This document shows, one piece after another, positions 46,962-61,900 of a DNA stretch of 64,000 nucleotides. How positions within the stretch are numbered: the first letter of the stretch is position 1; each line of letters begins with the position of its first letter. The stretch lies in assembly GCA_943735955.1 (NCBI GenBank), contig OX030960.1:3860233-3924232 (forward strand), in the 5' to 3' direction. The notes under the pieces were generated by a model that worked only from the letters and a program-made list of their open reading frames with translations, had not been told where the DNA came from and made no database searches. This stretch comes from Piscicola geometra. Taxonomy: Eukaryota > Annelida > Clitellata > Hirudinida > Piscicolidae. The position numbers were made by a program, and so were the translations under genes.

Positions 46962-49900
46962 CTGTGATTTTAAAATGATTTTTATTTTTCAACATAGATT
47001 TGTAAAAAAATTATTTAAAAAAATAGATATAAAATAAAGATTTCTTAAATCATTTTTCTTCTGTTTGAAAATTCAATCAAGTTGTTTATAAATTTAAGCA
47101 CATTCAGTTTTAAATGTTCTTCAAAAGCAACGAAAAAAGCCAGAATGATTGGAAGGTGATATCATGTGGACTGCATAAGAATGCTAATAACAAAAGTAAC
47201 TGGAATATGAAATAAAGATGAGCACTGAGATACCGATTAGGTAGCTTTGAAGGAGGAAACATCAATATGAACTTTAAATAGGCAATAAAGTAGATTAAGA
47301 AAGCGATGAAGAAGTATAATTTGTTCAAAAATTAATATTTTGCGTGGAAAAACGTCGAATAGACTTTACTGCGGTTCGAAAAAACGTATTAAAACTTTGC
47401 CAACTAACGGAGAAAAAAATTCAAAATAGGAAAATAAACATTTGAAAAAGATAATTGAAATAATAAAACTAGAAATTTAATTAGAAATGCTTGACTACCG
47501 TTTTCGCTTCATTTTATTCATTGAGTCGGCTTAGGTCACAAAAACTTGTTTGTTCACGGAATTATCAAAGAGAATAACGAAGACAAAAAGAAAGAATGGA
47601 AGCTTGAATAAGACAAGGCATCGAAGGACATTTCTTACCTCCATTCTTTTTTATTTATTATAGCTTATTAGTCGCAACGAGCATTTCGGAATAAATCATT
47701 AATTCTAGAAATCAAAAAAGCATATATAATTAAAATGAAAAAGAAACGTGGGAAACAGCTGCTGTAGTGGAGATTGATGGAACCCGAGTGAAAATAGGAG
47801 AAGATATTGAGAGAAAAGACGAGGTGTGATTGATGAAGAAAGTTATAATGGAAAATCTAATATTTTTGTCGATTAATTTGCGAAACCTTGAAGCTTTTAG
47901 TTTGATAAATTGAGAATTTTAGTTTTATTTGACGTATCAACTGAGCAAAATTCTAAAAAAAAGTAACTGACAATCACGAGTCAAACGTCAAATCATCTGC
48001 ATCATATTCCAAACCAAATCATCGTCTTCATCGACCCGGTCTGAAGTTAGACCCGAGTTATTGGATCAATATAAAGCAATCAGTCTGAGTTACAAAATAG
48101 AATTTAACAAAAGAATTTTTGCTTGGACAAATACAATCTCAATTACCACAAGCATATAAATCTATTTATTGTGAATAAGTTTTTTTTAGACTAATTTCCA
48201 CGGATTAAATGTTGTAATTCGAAATAAGTTTTTTAAATACATTTTTGACAAGGAAGCATACTGATATTCTTTTCCTAAACTTTTAAAACATAAAAAAATA
48301 TTTTTAAAGTTTAAATAAACATTTTTTAATTCATAAATTTGTAAAGTTACTTTTTGTTGATCCAAAAGAGGAATGAAAATCTGGTTTTGTTGTTGTTTCG
48401 TTAATTGTTTAACGCGTGGAAGGCTGTAGTCATTGTATAATCTATAGTTTTTCATCCTGTTCTCTTTCAATTCTAATGAAGTGTGTTTTTCATTTTCATT
48501 GTTCTTTTTGAAATTATTGAAAAACCTCGAATTTCCAATAGTGTTGTATCTCTTTAACCCCGAAAAATGAAGTTTCTTTTGTTCTTGCGACAAGTCGCTT
48601 TTCAGACATGAACCAGGGTTCATGGGAGCTGGCGAAGAACTCGAAGCTGTTGTTGGAATCGACAGAAAGTAAGTGGCTGTGTTGGGAGTCGTAATGTGGC
48701 TTTTGTATTTTTTGTAAGACTTTTTATTGTATTGATCTGAATTTGAAAAAGCTTTCAGCATTTCGTTGCATGGCTTTTTGCGTTGTTTGCGTTTTTTAGC
48801 GTCTCGCAGCAGCGTCACTGCACAAAAAAGACAAATAACGCAGATGAAAATTGAACTGACGATGATTATCACTACCAGTATTCTTCTACTGAGCGAACTT
48901 TGATATAAAAAAGTTTTAGCATCGTTGAGAATGGAAGATGTAGTTGTGAGTGAAGGAACAAGATGAGCCGATGAATTGACGTGAATCAAGATGGTGGTGT
49001 AAGATGAAAGAGGAGGAATACCATAGTCTTGTACTTTAATTTTCAAAGAAAAACAAAACGAGTCAAAAGCAATTAAGGGACGATCAAGGTCTTGATGCGG
49101 AAGAAAGTTTGAAGCGGAAGGAGCACGCAGCGAGATCTCTCCCGATAAAGCGTCCACTTGAAAGAAGTCCATGTACTTTATTTCGTCATTCAGAGACTGC
49201 TTCGTGCAAGAAACTTCGGATGAATTATCATTTGGAAACTCTTTTAACGCTAAGAACGCCGACTCGAATCCAGTTAAATCGTCTTCATTCGTTTTTTTTG
49301 TCGATTTAATCACGCTATTAGGAGAGCACCTATCAAGCCTGAATGTTGAGTTGTGATCCAAAAGTGTGTCTAGCGCTTCCACGTTGACCAGAGAAAAAAA
49401 AACTTCTGCGTTAGGTCCTACGTCAGCATCAACGGCTTGTAAGTGGAAGATAGTCATGTTTGCAGTGGTTTTGTCGTTAACGTAAAGTGTATGATCTTGG
49501 TGAGAGGGTTCTGAAAAGACGGGATCATTATCGTTGGTGTCTTGAACGTAGACTGTTGCTATTGCGGTTCCTGTAGGGTGATGGTTTGAGTGGTTAAAAG
49601 TGAATTATCTTCTTTTTTTTAGTTTTTGGTGTCTTGATAATGCATTAGTGGTTTGGTTAAAAATTATGTTATGTAGAGTTTGGTTCATTTTTTATTGAGC
49701 TTTAACTACTTTATGTTCAAAAGTCATTTATACTTGAAATGATCTAAATGGTTTTTCGATAAATAAACAAAAACGTTTCTTGAATTATGTGAATTTCATA
49801 TATTCCTTCAGTAAAAAAACACCTAGTTTTTTCTCAATTTTCTAATGAATGAAACTAAAGTTTATTCTCAAAAAATTGTTTTTTTACAAATAATTGTACA

Positions 49901-52900
49901 AATTAATAAAGTTAATCATCATATTATTTAAATATCAAAAGCTTTTGAATAAGGATTTTAATTAATTTTAAAACAAATTTTTTATTTCGGCTGACATAAA
50001 GTTTGAAAACTATATATTTTTTAGTTTGAACGAATTAAATAATTTAACTTTCTGAATGATCTGTCAACGGTACCTTCAAAGTCATTTTTATGTCTGAAAC
50101 TTGTTTAATAGTTTTTTTACAAGTTTATAATTTAAGTATTTAGAGATAATTTAATTTTTCAATTAATTGTAACAATAAATTTAAAATAAAAATTAGTTAA
50201 ATTTTATTTAAATATTTTTTTTTCAATTAATAATACAAGTTTTAATGGTAATAAAACGTTGTATGAAGCTTGTTGGAAAAATTGAAAGCATTAGATTAAT
50301 AACGACAGTCATATAAGCAATATAGGCAATGTCAAAGTTCATGACAATAACGAAAACCTCGCTTAGCAAGGGTGTCCTAATGCGCAGCAAGCAATTGGAA
50401 AGACCTTTTATTATAGAAAATAAAATATATAAAAAATTAAATTATTTAATTGAAACTGTTTTCTTAAAAATAAAACGTTATATGGAATTATAATATTATT
50501 GATTTAGTTAACTTTTCTTTTAAATTTGAATAAATAGCAGAAATCCGTAGAAATGTTAAAAAAACATTATATATGGATTTGGGAAGCATAACTCAAATGA
50601 AGGCAAAAAAATAGTTGAAGGAAAGTTATGGAATACCAAAAAGTTATCAAAACTGAAAGTTCTAGCAGATATCTTTCACTCGATTTATCCAACTTTAAAA
50701 AATACCTTTTCTTTGTTGTCAAGCTCATTAAAGTTTCATACAATTTCCAGAAGGCTTTCTCTCTTAGCACAAAACATATACTTCTTTCTACATTCATTTA
50801 AAATATTTCCGCTCCACATAATTCTATACACCCTGGGCTTCCAAGTTTTATCTCGTTCTTTCAATGTGTCCTACTATTTTCTCTTCCAGTTATTTATGTA
50901 TTCGCTATCTGTTCCTTGAGTATTTTATGTTTATATCTTACAATAACCGTATATGCTTTTTATGATTATATTCACATATGTTCGAAAAAAAAATTCTGTA
51001 AATAATGAAAATTATTTTACCAATTTTTATTCTGTACTTTCACGCGTAAAAACATTACATCTTTCTATTTTACAAATTTCCAAAATTTCGAATTCATTGA
51101 AATGGCAATATTGTGTGTACCAAATTCATCAATCCTTCTTTTCAAATATTCATCACTTTCAAAACTTTCGTTCTATCATACTTTTCACAATGTTTCCAAA
51201 CATTATTTGTCCATTCACTCATTCACTTACTTTTTACTGATTTATAATTTTATTTCCTTGTTCAACAGTTTCTGTATTAGTGTGCTCACCAATATTTTCA
51301 TCTTTCACTCATCCTCTCTTATACCCATTCTTTTTTCCACTTTTTTACTCACTCAATCAGTCCCCTATTCACTTATTTATCCGTTGCCTATCTTGTCATT
51401 TATATATCCACTCATCCATTTCAAGATACATCATGCATCCATCTATATTTTCAAACTCATTTGTCAGTCATAGAAAAAATTTCACACTTTACCAATGGAA
51501 ATTAACCGGCCAGAAGCACATCAGCAAAATAGTTCAAAAGCGCAAACTTACATTAACCGGCCATTGTTTTCTCATGCCCGCCGATCAACCTGTTTTCTGT
51601 TAATGACTTTGAAAATCTTGGATTAAAGCACCAATAAGTTCCGGTAGACCAAGAATGTAATATCGATAACGCATCTTGTCGTACATCGATCCAAAACAGC
51701 CAAAGCCAAAAGTCGATCAGTTGAAATCATGCTCAGTGAATGAAAGCTGTGGAAAATTCCTTTCGTTGTGCCACGGAGAAAAAAACTTCCTGATCTCTTA
51801 TCAGCACTCGCTCGATGATGATAATGTCTTTCATCTCCGCCAGGCCCAAAAATGTAATGGTTTCTTGCTGTTCATTTACAAACTTCGTGATTTTCGACGT
51901 AAACGAACATATTCCCGAAACACAGTTGTTTTTAAAAACTGCAAAAAGTTCAAATTTTCGAAGTAACAACAAAATTTTCTAAAAATTCACCTTTAGTTTT
52001 ACTGGCCAACAAAGCCAATTTTTCCGTCACAAATTTTTACTTTTTCATCTATAAAATCTGAAGTTCGATGGGTGTTCGCCATGACTGATAGGTATACAGC
52101 GTACCAGCATTTATCCATCAGTAGTAGTACGAAAGAGTTCCCAAGAAATTCAACAATTTACAACGTGCATAATGCTCGCACACAAAGAGGCATTACATCG
52201 TATGATCATTCACTCGAACACATAACTGAAACTTTTATTTAAAACGACGCCATTAGAAGTAAGTAGTTTCAATTAAATATTTCACAGTAATCAATAACTC
52301 ATAGGCCTAAAAGAAGTGAATTCATCAGTGAAAATTTCGCATTCAGTTTAAATGACAAAGTAATTAATTTTATAAAAGACAGGAAATAAAACGGTATCTT
52401 TTAACAGAAATCTCAAAATACTGTTTGCATCACAGCTAAATTGAAACAAAGCGTGAATAACGTTTTGATAAACCCATAATTTTCTATTTCTATAAATTCA
52501 ACATTTTTATTCTATTTTTTTCATGTCTATTTTTTTTAAAGATATTATTTTTTCAGAATTTTTGTTTAAATTCATTCAGTTTTTTCATCAGTTTTTTGAA
52601 AAAAACATGAATATTAACAACTGTTTGTGATTAAAGTTAAAATATTTATCGAGCATGAAAAACAAGAAAAAACCTTAAAAATACTATGCATGATGAAACT
52701 ATGAAATTAAATTTTTTTTTCTTAATTAAGTTTATTTATTTCATATGTCAGATTTTATAAATAGTTTGAAGTTCAGGAAAAGACAGGAAACGAGACTTTT
52801 TCAGGGTGCATCGTGCGAGACGGATTTAATTATCATTTTAGACTTGATTAATCGAAAAGTTTTTACAAAAAAATATTTTTTTAAACAACGTAAAATCTAA

Positions 52901-55900
52901 AAGTATAAATACATAATTTGCATTTTTTAGTTTTATACGAATCCGGTTTTTTAATTTAAAATACTAAAATTTAAAATAAGTTTATAGACATTTTAAAAAC
53001 ATACATTACTATAAATATAATTTAAGCTAATGGTTTTTATGTGTTTTATTCTTTATTAAAGTGTTCAAAAATTTAGTTAAAACATAACTTAAACATTAAA
53101 AACTTTCGAAAAAGAATAATTTATTTTCACACCTTAGAACCAAGCCCCTACACTTTTACTACAATAAATCTGTGTATTATTGCTTTGGAAGCAATAACTG
53201 CTACTCGTCTTCATGTAATAAATTTAATGTTTTTTGTAAAAAATTATATTAATTTTTTTAATAAAAAATAGGGTTCGGAATAAGATCAATTCAAACTTTT
53301 CAGGTACAGCAACCGAAATAATGAACTTTTCGCAAAAACCGGTGAAAATCCTCTTACTAATTTAATTCGTTTGCACACATCCATGTTGTAATTTTGTTGA
53401 CCATTATAGAGGTCAATAGATCTGCGTGGTTTTAACTCCCTAAACTAAACTTGACTAATCATCATTTCAGAAACTTTTTTCTGTCACTTTCAAAAATATT
53501 ACCGCCTCTGTTAATAACGCCGACAGAACGATTAATGCAACTTTTGACGTCTGACAGAGACATGAAGCGCGGCATTAGGAAGTGGATGAAAGAAAAAATT
53601 TAATGAAAGAATATACATATGAAAAAGTATTTTCTGATGAAAAATAAATCAATGATTGATGGCTATGAGCAAGTGTTAATTAAAAACAAAGACGACAAGA
53701 AAGCTGTAGCCAGTTCTGCCAATCACAATTCTGATGGATTATTGCTAATTCTGAATAATATTTTAGATACAACGGAAATGCAGTCATATACATATACTTA
53801 TGTATACGCAACCAACGATCTGAAATGTAGTTATTAAAAAAATAATTAATTTTTTCAATCAGTAGTCGCATGAAAATTATTTCAAACAAAAGCCTAAAAA
53901 ACCTAAGACGTATTTTTTAAAGCTAATCTAACCCATGTTCATAAATATTCGTAACTTTCCTAATATTTTTCATATGTATAGAAAACTAGATGAATCGAAA
54001 TAATAATATATTTTTGAATTAACAAAGATTATATTTATATTTTACACTATCTACATATATTCTATATGTCTGTGTATGTACGGGTAATGTTGCTTCTTAG
54101 ATTGATGGATGCTTAATCGAGGTAATGCCATTTGCTAGGGATTTTCACGTTGTATGGAAAAAGTAATTCAAAATCAAATCAAATAACCTTTTTTGAAACA
54201 AATTATTTTCAAAGTTGTGAAAAAATGGAATGTTTTATTGTGTTAGTTTGATTGCTTGATCGAAAAGTCTGGAAAACAAACTATCAAATGGCATGACTGA
54301 AAAAAATAAAGTATTTAAATGGAAAAATTATGAAATCAAGATATCATGTCAATAATTTTTTTCCCAATTTTAGTTTTATGTTCTATTTCTAGGTTAATAA
54401 GCTAAAAATCATTTTATCAATATTTCTTCAGCTATTAGAAATTCCCTTTTTCTACTTCTAAATCAAAGTGTGTGTGTTTGCATAACCTATGCTTGTTTCT
54501 TGCTGTCTTTTTACTCATCTTCAATCATTTTTACTTTGTCAATATACTTTTTTATATACAGAAAAATTTAATTTTAAGCTCAGATTTGAAAACATATTTT
54601 CAGTTATAACAGTTTTTTTGTTTAATTAAATTATTTTTCTGCTTCGTGTCTCTGTTTCGCTGAGAGGGTAAAAATCTTAATTGTAAAAAAAACTACTTTA
54701 AAATAAAGAAATTAATAAAAATCAACCAAAAATGAAATAAATATCACTCCCTGTTTTAAAAATCAAATTATAAAGTTTACAGAAATGAAGATATTTTTTC
54801 GAGCATTTTTTTGACGAATGCACTTGACAGAAAGCGAGGCATTCTGCGATGGGAATGACATAAAAGCGTCAGATTCTTCCAGTGATGTGAGTCCTAAAAC
54901 AAACGATATCTAAAGACTTTTTTCAAAGTTAAAACATTGAAATTATTGGTTTTTATTTTCTTTTGACTTGATTTTTGTTTATAAGATAATTTTTGTGGTT
55001 TTCCGAATATTAATCTAGCTGTTGATTTTGAATCTTGATTGAAAACTCTGTGATGATTAGATAAAAATCTCAACGAAAAGTTTGTTTTTTTTTTCACAAT
55101 TTTCTTTTTAAAAGACTTTCTCTTTTAATCTAAGCTTTTTCTAAGTTCGTGCATTAGTAAAATGTCATGCATCTTGGTTCGTTTATTGAGTTTAAATCTA
55201 TATTCCAGGGTGTATTCAAAGGGTCCCGGATAAGACACATTTTTTAAAGATGATGAATATGGAACAACAAGAAGTCAGTGCCCATTTATCTTCTTTTACT
55301 TTCAGCTGCCCCCTTAGAAGTCACCACAGCGAATTGTTTTTTCGTTCTCTATTTTCTGAATCTGGCTCTTTTGCTTTCTTTTTTTCATATTTTCTCTCAC
55401 TCCGATCTATTTACCTCTTTCTTAGATTTTATCTTTTTTTCATAAAAATAATTTGTCTCTTTCTTTTCTACGTGTTCAAACCATCTAAATCGCGTTTATT
55501 TTTAGCAAAACGTTTTATCAGCGCCTAAAAATTAGATTTAACTCTAATTTAACTGAGAAAACGTCAACTCCAACATTATCAAATATGTGTGATATTATTT
55601 ATAGAAAATGAAAATAAACGAATTTTTTTTTACACAATATAGGTTTCAACCAGGTCAGAAATTAACTTCACTACACCGGGATTCTTTGACTAGTGGTTGT
55701 AATTTAATTGCTAGTTAACAAAAATGAAAATCTTGTTTTCTTTAAAATTTGGTTACATTAATTCTTTTTTTTTTAAGTAATTGCATTGTTTTGATTTTTT
55801 CGATTTCCAAAGATAAAATCTTTATTGTTTCCAAACTTTTATGTTTTTTTCACAATGTTCATTGTGAAATCAGACATTTTATTGCTTTTATCTCTAAAAA

Positions 55901-58900
55901 TTTTCATCAATAAGTTTTTTTTCGATGTAAATACTTTTTAATAGCTATATCAACAGTCCAATATCTATTGTATTAGTTTTTAGTTTCAGATGTTTGTTTT
56001 GCCATACAATTATACAATGGGCTTTAGTTATTTTTCCAAATCTTAATTATAGCTGAGATTGTTTCTATCAATATTGTTTTTAAAATATTTTCGATTCTTT
56101 CATCTCATTCTGAAAGGGTTTTAATTTTTAGTTTTAAATATATATTAATTTGTTTAAAAAATATTTTAATTTCTAAACCTGATTGTGTTAACAGTTTATT
56201 TGTTGTTCAAGTTTAAAATTTGTATATATTTTTTTTGAGAAATGTATTATATTTTAAATATTTATTTCTTTGAATAATGGCTTTCGAAGGTTTTATGCAG
56301 CATCTACTCAATTCTTGAAAATTAACAACAACAAAAATAGCAATATATTGAAAAATGAAACAGTATTTAAACCTATGCTAAAATAATGTGTGGAAGTAAT
56401 AAATAACGATGGTTCTCTAACTATTTTGTATGTTCTTAAGACAATAAAAAACTGGCCGTAATACTTTTGTTATAGAAATAGACCAAAAAAATAAATCAAA
56501 TTATTATACACATAAAACAGTAAAAAATATGTATCGTATCATTTGAAATAAATATGGTTATACTATGATAAATAAAGATATATACATAAATAAATCTTGA
56601 AATACAGTTTAAAATAAAAGTATTTGCTTTGAATTCTTTAAATAAACTTATTAATATATTTTTATTTATATGATTATTTTAATTTTCTTCAATGTTTTTA
56701 ATATTTCCTTTATTTATCAGATAACTTATCTATGAATAAATAGTGAATCAATGGATTAGCACGGCCATAGCTGGTTATTTAATACAACCCAGAGCTTTAT
56801 TTATGGTTTTATTGACACATTTTGTGACAACAGCGTGTGCCGTGTTGTGGCACAGGCATGTGTTTAATGGTTGTTCACCAGATTGATTTTAAAAATAACT
56901 GAAAAATTAATTTCGTTAAAAAAACAAAAAATTACAATTATAGTATGAACCTTGTAGTATTAAGAGAGCAAAAAATATATTGATTTAAATTTCAAATGAC
57001 TAGAAAACAAATAAAATTAAGACACGAAAACCACAACCTATACATAAATTAATATCTCCTTTTTTTATCTTTCGGCCTTTTATCCGTGAGATGAATGCTC
57101 CCTTTCATGAAAAGTAGCATCTCGAAGATTTCATCAGACAGAGTGGTACGTAAGTTGTTTTTGGCCATGGGAAAAAAACGTTTCAGGGTAGCACTCAAGG
57201 GAAGAGTTGTGTTGAATTTGGAGAATACAAATTTGTTCACTCAAAACATCAGCATCTGTCAAAAAGTCATTTGTTTCGTTCCTCAAACAATTCTTGACCA
57301 ATTTTTGAGTTCTAGACTCTGTCTTTGTTTAACCTGTGGCTTCTGTTGCTTTTTCTTGGCTGTGTCACATCAATGACGAAGTCTGAGTCATCCTCATCCT
57401 ACTAATCTTTGTTGTTGCTACCTTGACTGTTGCTGGTCATCTATTTCGACGGTTCTCTCGTGGCCTTTTTGACCTTATCTTCCGTGCTTTGCTTAAACTT
57501 ATTGATTTGATCTTATTATATTTATCTAGCCAGTAGTATAATGCAATAAGTATAATATAAACAGACTGGTTTTTTATGAGTTTCAAAGTGAAATTTATAG
57601 TTAAACCGTTTACGGAAATGTTAACTTCGTCAATAACGTTTGAACAGATAAACGGTTTGGTGTCCAGTACTAGGCGATTGACACTCCTGCCAATTGATCT
57701 CATACAAACTTTTTCAAAAATTCACAAAATTCCAATATAAGTTGAACCTGTGAGTGCTGAATTGCTTGCGTTAGAGACGAGTATGGTGAGAAAGTAGAAA
57801 GGATGTGTTTCTCGGTCCAGAGAAAGCACAGTGTAGATCTCACCAGTCTGCCTCTGCACTTGAAAAGCTCCAGGGGGAGGAAGGATGACGCCGTAGAAAG
57901 ATATGACGTAGGAAAGCGAGTAAGTAAGGTTGTGGGAGCTGTTTGGTGTCCCTATCGAACCAACAAAAGAACGATTTGGTTTGTTTTCGAAAATGCTGAA
58001 AAAGTAGTGTTTTGTGTGGTTGTTGGGTGGTTTGTTTTGTAAGTGGAAATGATCGTAATAATCAGAGAAATTGGCATTTTGATGGTAATGACCAAGGAAA
58101 GCATTTGAGGAGCTTTGAGATTTCAATAGAGGTACATAAAACATCGGGGATTGGCTGTTCACGTCATTGACGATAATTAAAACTTTCGCAGTACTGCTGA
58201 AGGCGCTCTGTGAAAGATCTGAAGCTGTGATAACGACGAGGAAGTACGCAGTGCTTTCACGTTCAAGTGCTTTCGTAGCGTAAATAAGACCCGTGTAAGG
58301 AGTAATCACAAAGCAGTCGACTTTTCGCCTCTTTGAATGAGCAAAATGGTCGTAGTGATGGCGTAAATGCTGCGCCAGTAGGTGATGGTTCTGCTCTTGA
58401 TCGAGAAGATTCTGAGATACTGTTTGATGATGTGAGAGATTTTGATGTTGCTGTTGCATTTTTTGCAGCTGTTGTAGGTGTTGTAGTTGTTGCAGCTTGT
58501 GTAGTTGTTGGTAGAAGCTAGAGTTGTATTGACTGGGTTTTTTTATATGAAGAGCATACTGGTTTTGTATCGCATACCTTAACCTTGTTTCCATCGGTTT
58601 ACCCTCTTTATCAGTTCTAGCTGTGAATTCACTGTTACTACCAAAAATTCTGCTGTCAGCTACATTAAAGTCCTTTTTACTACTAGAACTAGTTTTACTA
58701 TTATTAGAAAAGCGGAAATCATAGAGGTTTTTCTCCGAATCATTATCATCGTCTTCATCTTCATCGTCTTCATCACAAGTTTGAACTTTTCCCACAATAA
58801 AGTTAGAAGGGTTGTGTTTCAAAATACGAAATACGTAAGTCATTTCGCCATTATCTTCATGGCAAATGTTTTCATTATTACATCTGACGGCAGGGTTTTT

Positions 58901-61900
58901 ATAATATTTAAGACCATTATTGGTACTTTCAGTTTTAATACTTCTTTCATAACTCCCATTGTTATTAAGGAAATCGTCGTTCTTTTTCCTATTATCATAA
59001 TAAAAGTTTTCAAAGTTGTTATTTGTGTATATGAAGAGAGGAGGGTTATCATTGAGATTCAAAACTTTGATGTAGAGATGGTGCATCGTGCTGAGTGGCC
59101 TTGGGTAGCCAGAGTCAGTGCACCTGAAAATTGGTATTTAATTATCAAAAAAATAAATTCAATTGTTTAAAATATTTATTATGATTATTATTATTATACT
59201 TTTCAAAATTGTTGCCTAATTGATTTAATATTAATTGGAATACATAGTAAAAATTGTTAAATTGTTAAATTCTTGATTTTATGTAATCAAATCATCATTA
59301 TTTGGTATTTAAAGTACTTCTTAAATGGAAAATCCTGAATAGGTCACTTATGCAGCTTAGGCCGTGGTTTATGAAACACAACGCTTGACTGCGTAAGGCA
59401 TGAACCCGAAGACTCCCTTTCAAAGAGTACTTTTTAAAGTTACAATTTTTTAAAGTTCGTAAAAATTGAAAAAAAACTAAAATAGAAATAGTTTCGGGTT
59501 ATTAATATTGAAAACACAAATTCAATTCGTAGAAAAGATTATAAAATTTTATTTTAAAATAATTCAAATGTCAAGCTTAAACTTTAAATTTGTATTCAAA
59601 TATATTTTTCGTTTTTATTTCTTGCTAAAGCAGTGTAACAGCATATAAATCATTCTATTTTCCCAGTATTTAAAGGCTTCTCGTCAGCCACATCTCTGGT
59701 TATCTTCAAAAGGCTAGCTTTCGCAAGTCTTGTCATATATTCAAAGCTTTTTCAATCTTACTAAAAATAAATAAATTGGATTTTTAAAGAAAAAAAATAT
59801 CAGAAAGTTATATAAGAAAATAATATTTAAAAGTATTTTTTCAAGTAAAGGTGATGATTTGTAATTATTTTTCTGTGAAATTCTTATGAGGCTCTAAATC
59901 TTAAAGTTTCCAATCTGTATTTAAAGATATAATTTCCGAAAAAAGTGTTTTAAGATAATTTTTTTGCAAAAAGGCATTTAGGTTTAGTCCTTTAATGTAT
60001 TATAACAAAGAATTATTGATGAGTCTCTTTAAAGAAAGCTTTCTTCATCAGTGATGCTTCAGCCGAAAGTTTAAGAATAATATGGATGGTAATTTCTTCT
60101 ATTAAAAATCATATAAATACAGAAAAAATAATGATTTTCTAAATTATCGAGAAATTAATGTAATTGTTTGAAGATAACAATGATAATGTTGATATTATGA
60201 AACCATTGTATATATAATAATAAAATAGTAATAAAAATGCCATTTTTTGATTTTGAAATGATGGCGAGGAATGAGAAGAGAATTTTGACGCTGAAGGCAT
60301 TTTAATAAAAAGTAAATATCAATCCATCAATGTTGTCATTTTATCTTCGTGGTTACGTCATCTAAGAAAAGAATGAAAATAAATAGAGCAGTACAAAATA
60401 ATCTTAAGAATAAATAATTGCAAAATTTACGCTATACGTGTTATGATGCAGCTTCAAATATAATCAGCTCTTATAACAAAAATTCATAATCGTTAGTTTG
60501 ACTAATTTAATTACTTTATATCTATATCATCGTTATCAGCATCCTCAAAAGTAGCATCATCATCATCAATCACTTACATAATGGAAACCCTGTGAAGTGG
60601 GCATTCTTCCCTGTCGAGGCTCGAAGCGCTCACTAGCTGGTACTGCACTCCTGATGCAGTCTTGCTTCTCAATGTGAGGAGGAAAAATGACGGTGGAAAA
60701 GATGATGATGATGAAGATGAGAAGGAGGAGGAGAATGGTTGTTGTGATGATGATGATGATGACGATGACGATGACGATGATGACGATGACGATGATGACG
60801 ATGACGATGACGATGATGACGATGACGATGATGACGATGACGATGATGACGATGACGAATCGAGAGAGAATGAAGATGAAGAATAAGAATGAACATTCGA
60901 GCATTTGCTTTTGTGATATTTGATGCAGGAAGGTATGACGGGTCGACGGAATTTTGAATGTTTGTGGAGAAAATAATTGTTTTCTGAGTTGCCATTCTTG
61001 ATTCTTTTCAAATCATCGCTAAAATGAAAATCATTAATCTTGGTTTGTGAATCCCCATTCACAGGTGTTGGAGCCTCGGGGAAGAGGTAGCAGCTGACCG
61101 GGCCGAAGTCTTTATCGAAGGCGTGCACATGAGCCACGAAGCTATCGGCGGGCGCATTTTCGGAAATCGTTGCAAACGAAAGCGATTCATCGAGGCTGCT
61201 TTCTTGACTGCCGCCCAACGAGCTGATCCGCACTACAGGAGGGTTGTCATTGGTGTCGACGACGTCAACGATCAGGGAGGTATCGCCTGTATTCGACGTC
61301 GCTCCGCTGTCTCGCGCAATGATCGACAGATGGTAGATGGATTGTAATTCGTAATCTATTACACCCACAACTGTTACTTCCCCGCTCTTTTGGTCGATTG
61401 AAAACGTGTCTCCGTACTTTTTGAACGTCTGCGCTGAAAGATTGTAGCGAACGACAGCATTTGCGTCAACGTCGAGGTCGGTAGCGTGCACAGTGATAAC
61501 AGCAGTTCCTAGGGGACAGTTCTCGAGGACGTTTGTGCGGTATTGAGAACTGTCAAAAACTGGAGTGTTGTCGTTAGCGTCAGTGAGAGAGATGAAGATG
61601 CAGACTGCTGAGGAGAGAGGAGGCAGACCCTTGTCGTGTGTGGTCAACACTATCACGTAAAAGTCGCAAGTTTCCCTATCTAGAGTCTGTCTTACTTTAA
61701 GAAATGCTTCTACACTGTGAGCTTTTGTTTCATTCACTTGTAGAGAAAATTTATCGTGGGCGGGTTGGCAGTTTTTAAATGTTTTATGTTCGCTTGGCCT
61801 CATTAAATCTTCTACAACTCTCGTTATCTTTTTATCAACAAAGCTGAGGCCATAGCCAGCCACGTTGAACGAAGGGCCGTCTTTGTCGAACGCTTGAGGG

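Larger units (their letters stand above)
49571..57747 (-). other. Protocadherin intron 2, with transposon remnants
   Basis: An 8.2-kb AT-rich intron. It contains a LINE-like fragment near 51490-51690, a dispersed repeat copy at 53390-53455 and a hAT-like fragment near 57049-57240. No extra exon is needed, because the phases of exons 2 and 3 match directly. Confidence 0.7.

Noticed and set aside
45423..46967. Plus-strand and other-frame open frames over the protocadherin tail exon
   Set aside because: They are antisense or out-of-frame shadows of the long minus-strand exon; low-complexity repeats keep several frames open.
55250..55528. A 92-codon plus-strand frame in protocadherin intron 2
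   Set aside because: It is a T/C-rich low-complexity stretch with no domain or coding features.
60662..60886. Plus-strand poly-Asp protein
   Set aside because: It is the antisense reading of the serine-coding triplet repeat in the protocadherin exon, with no start context or flanking exon.
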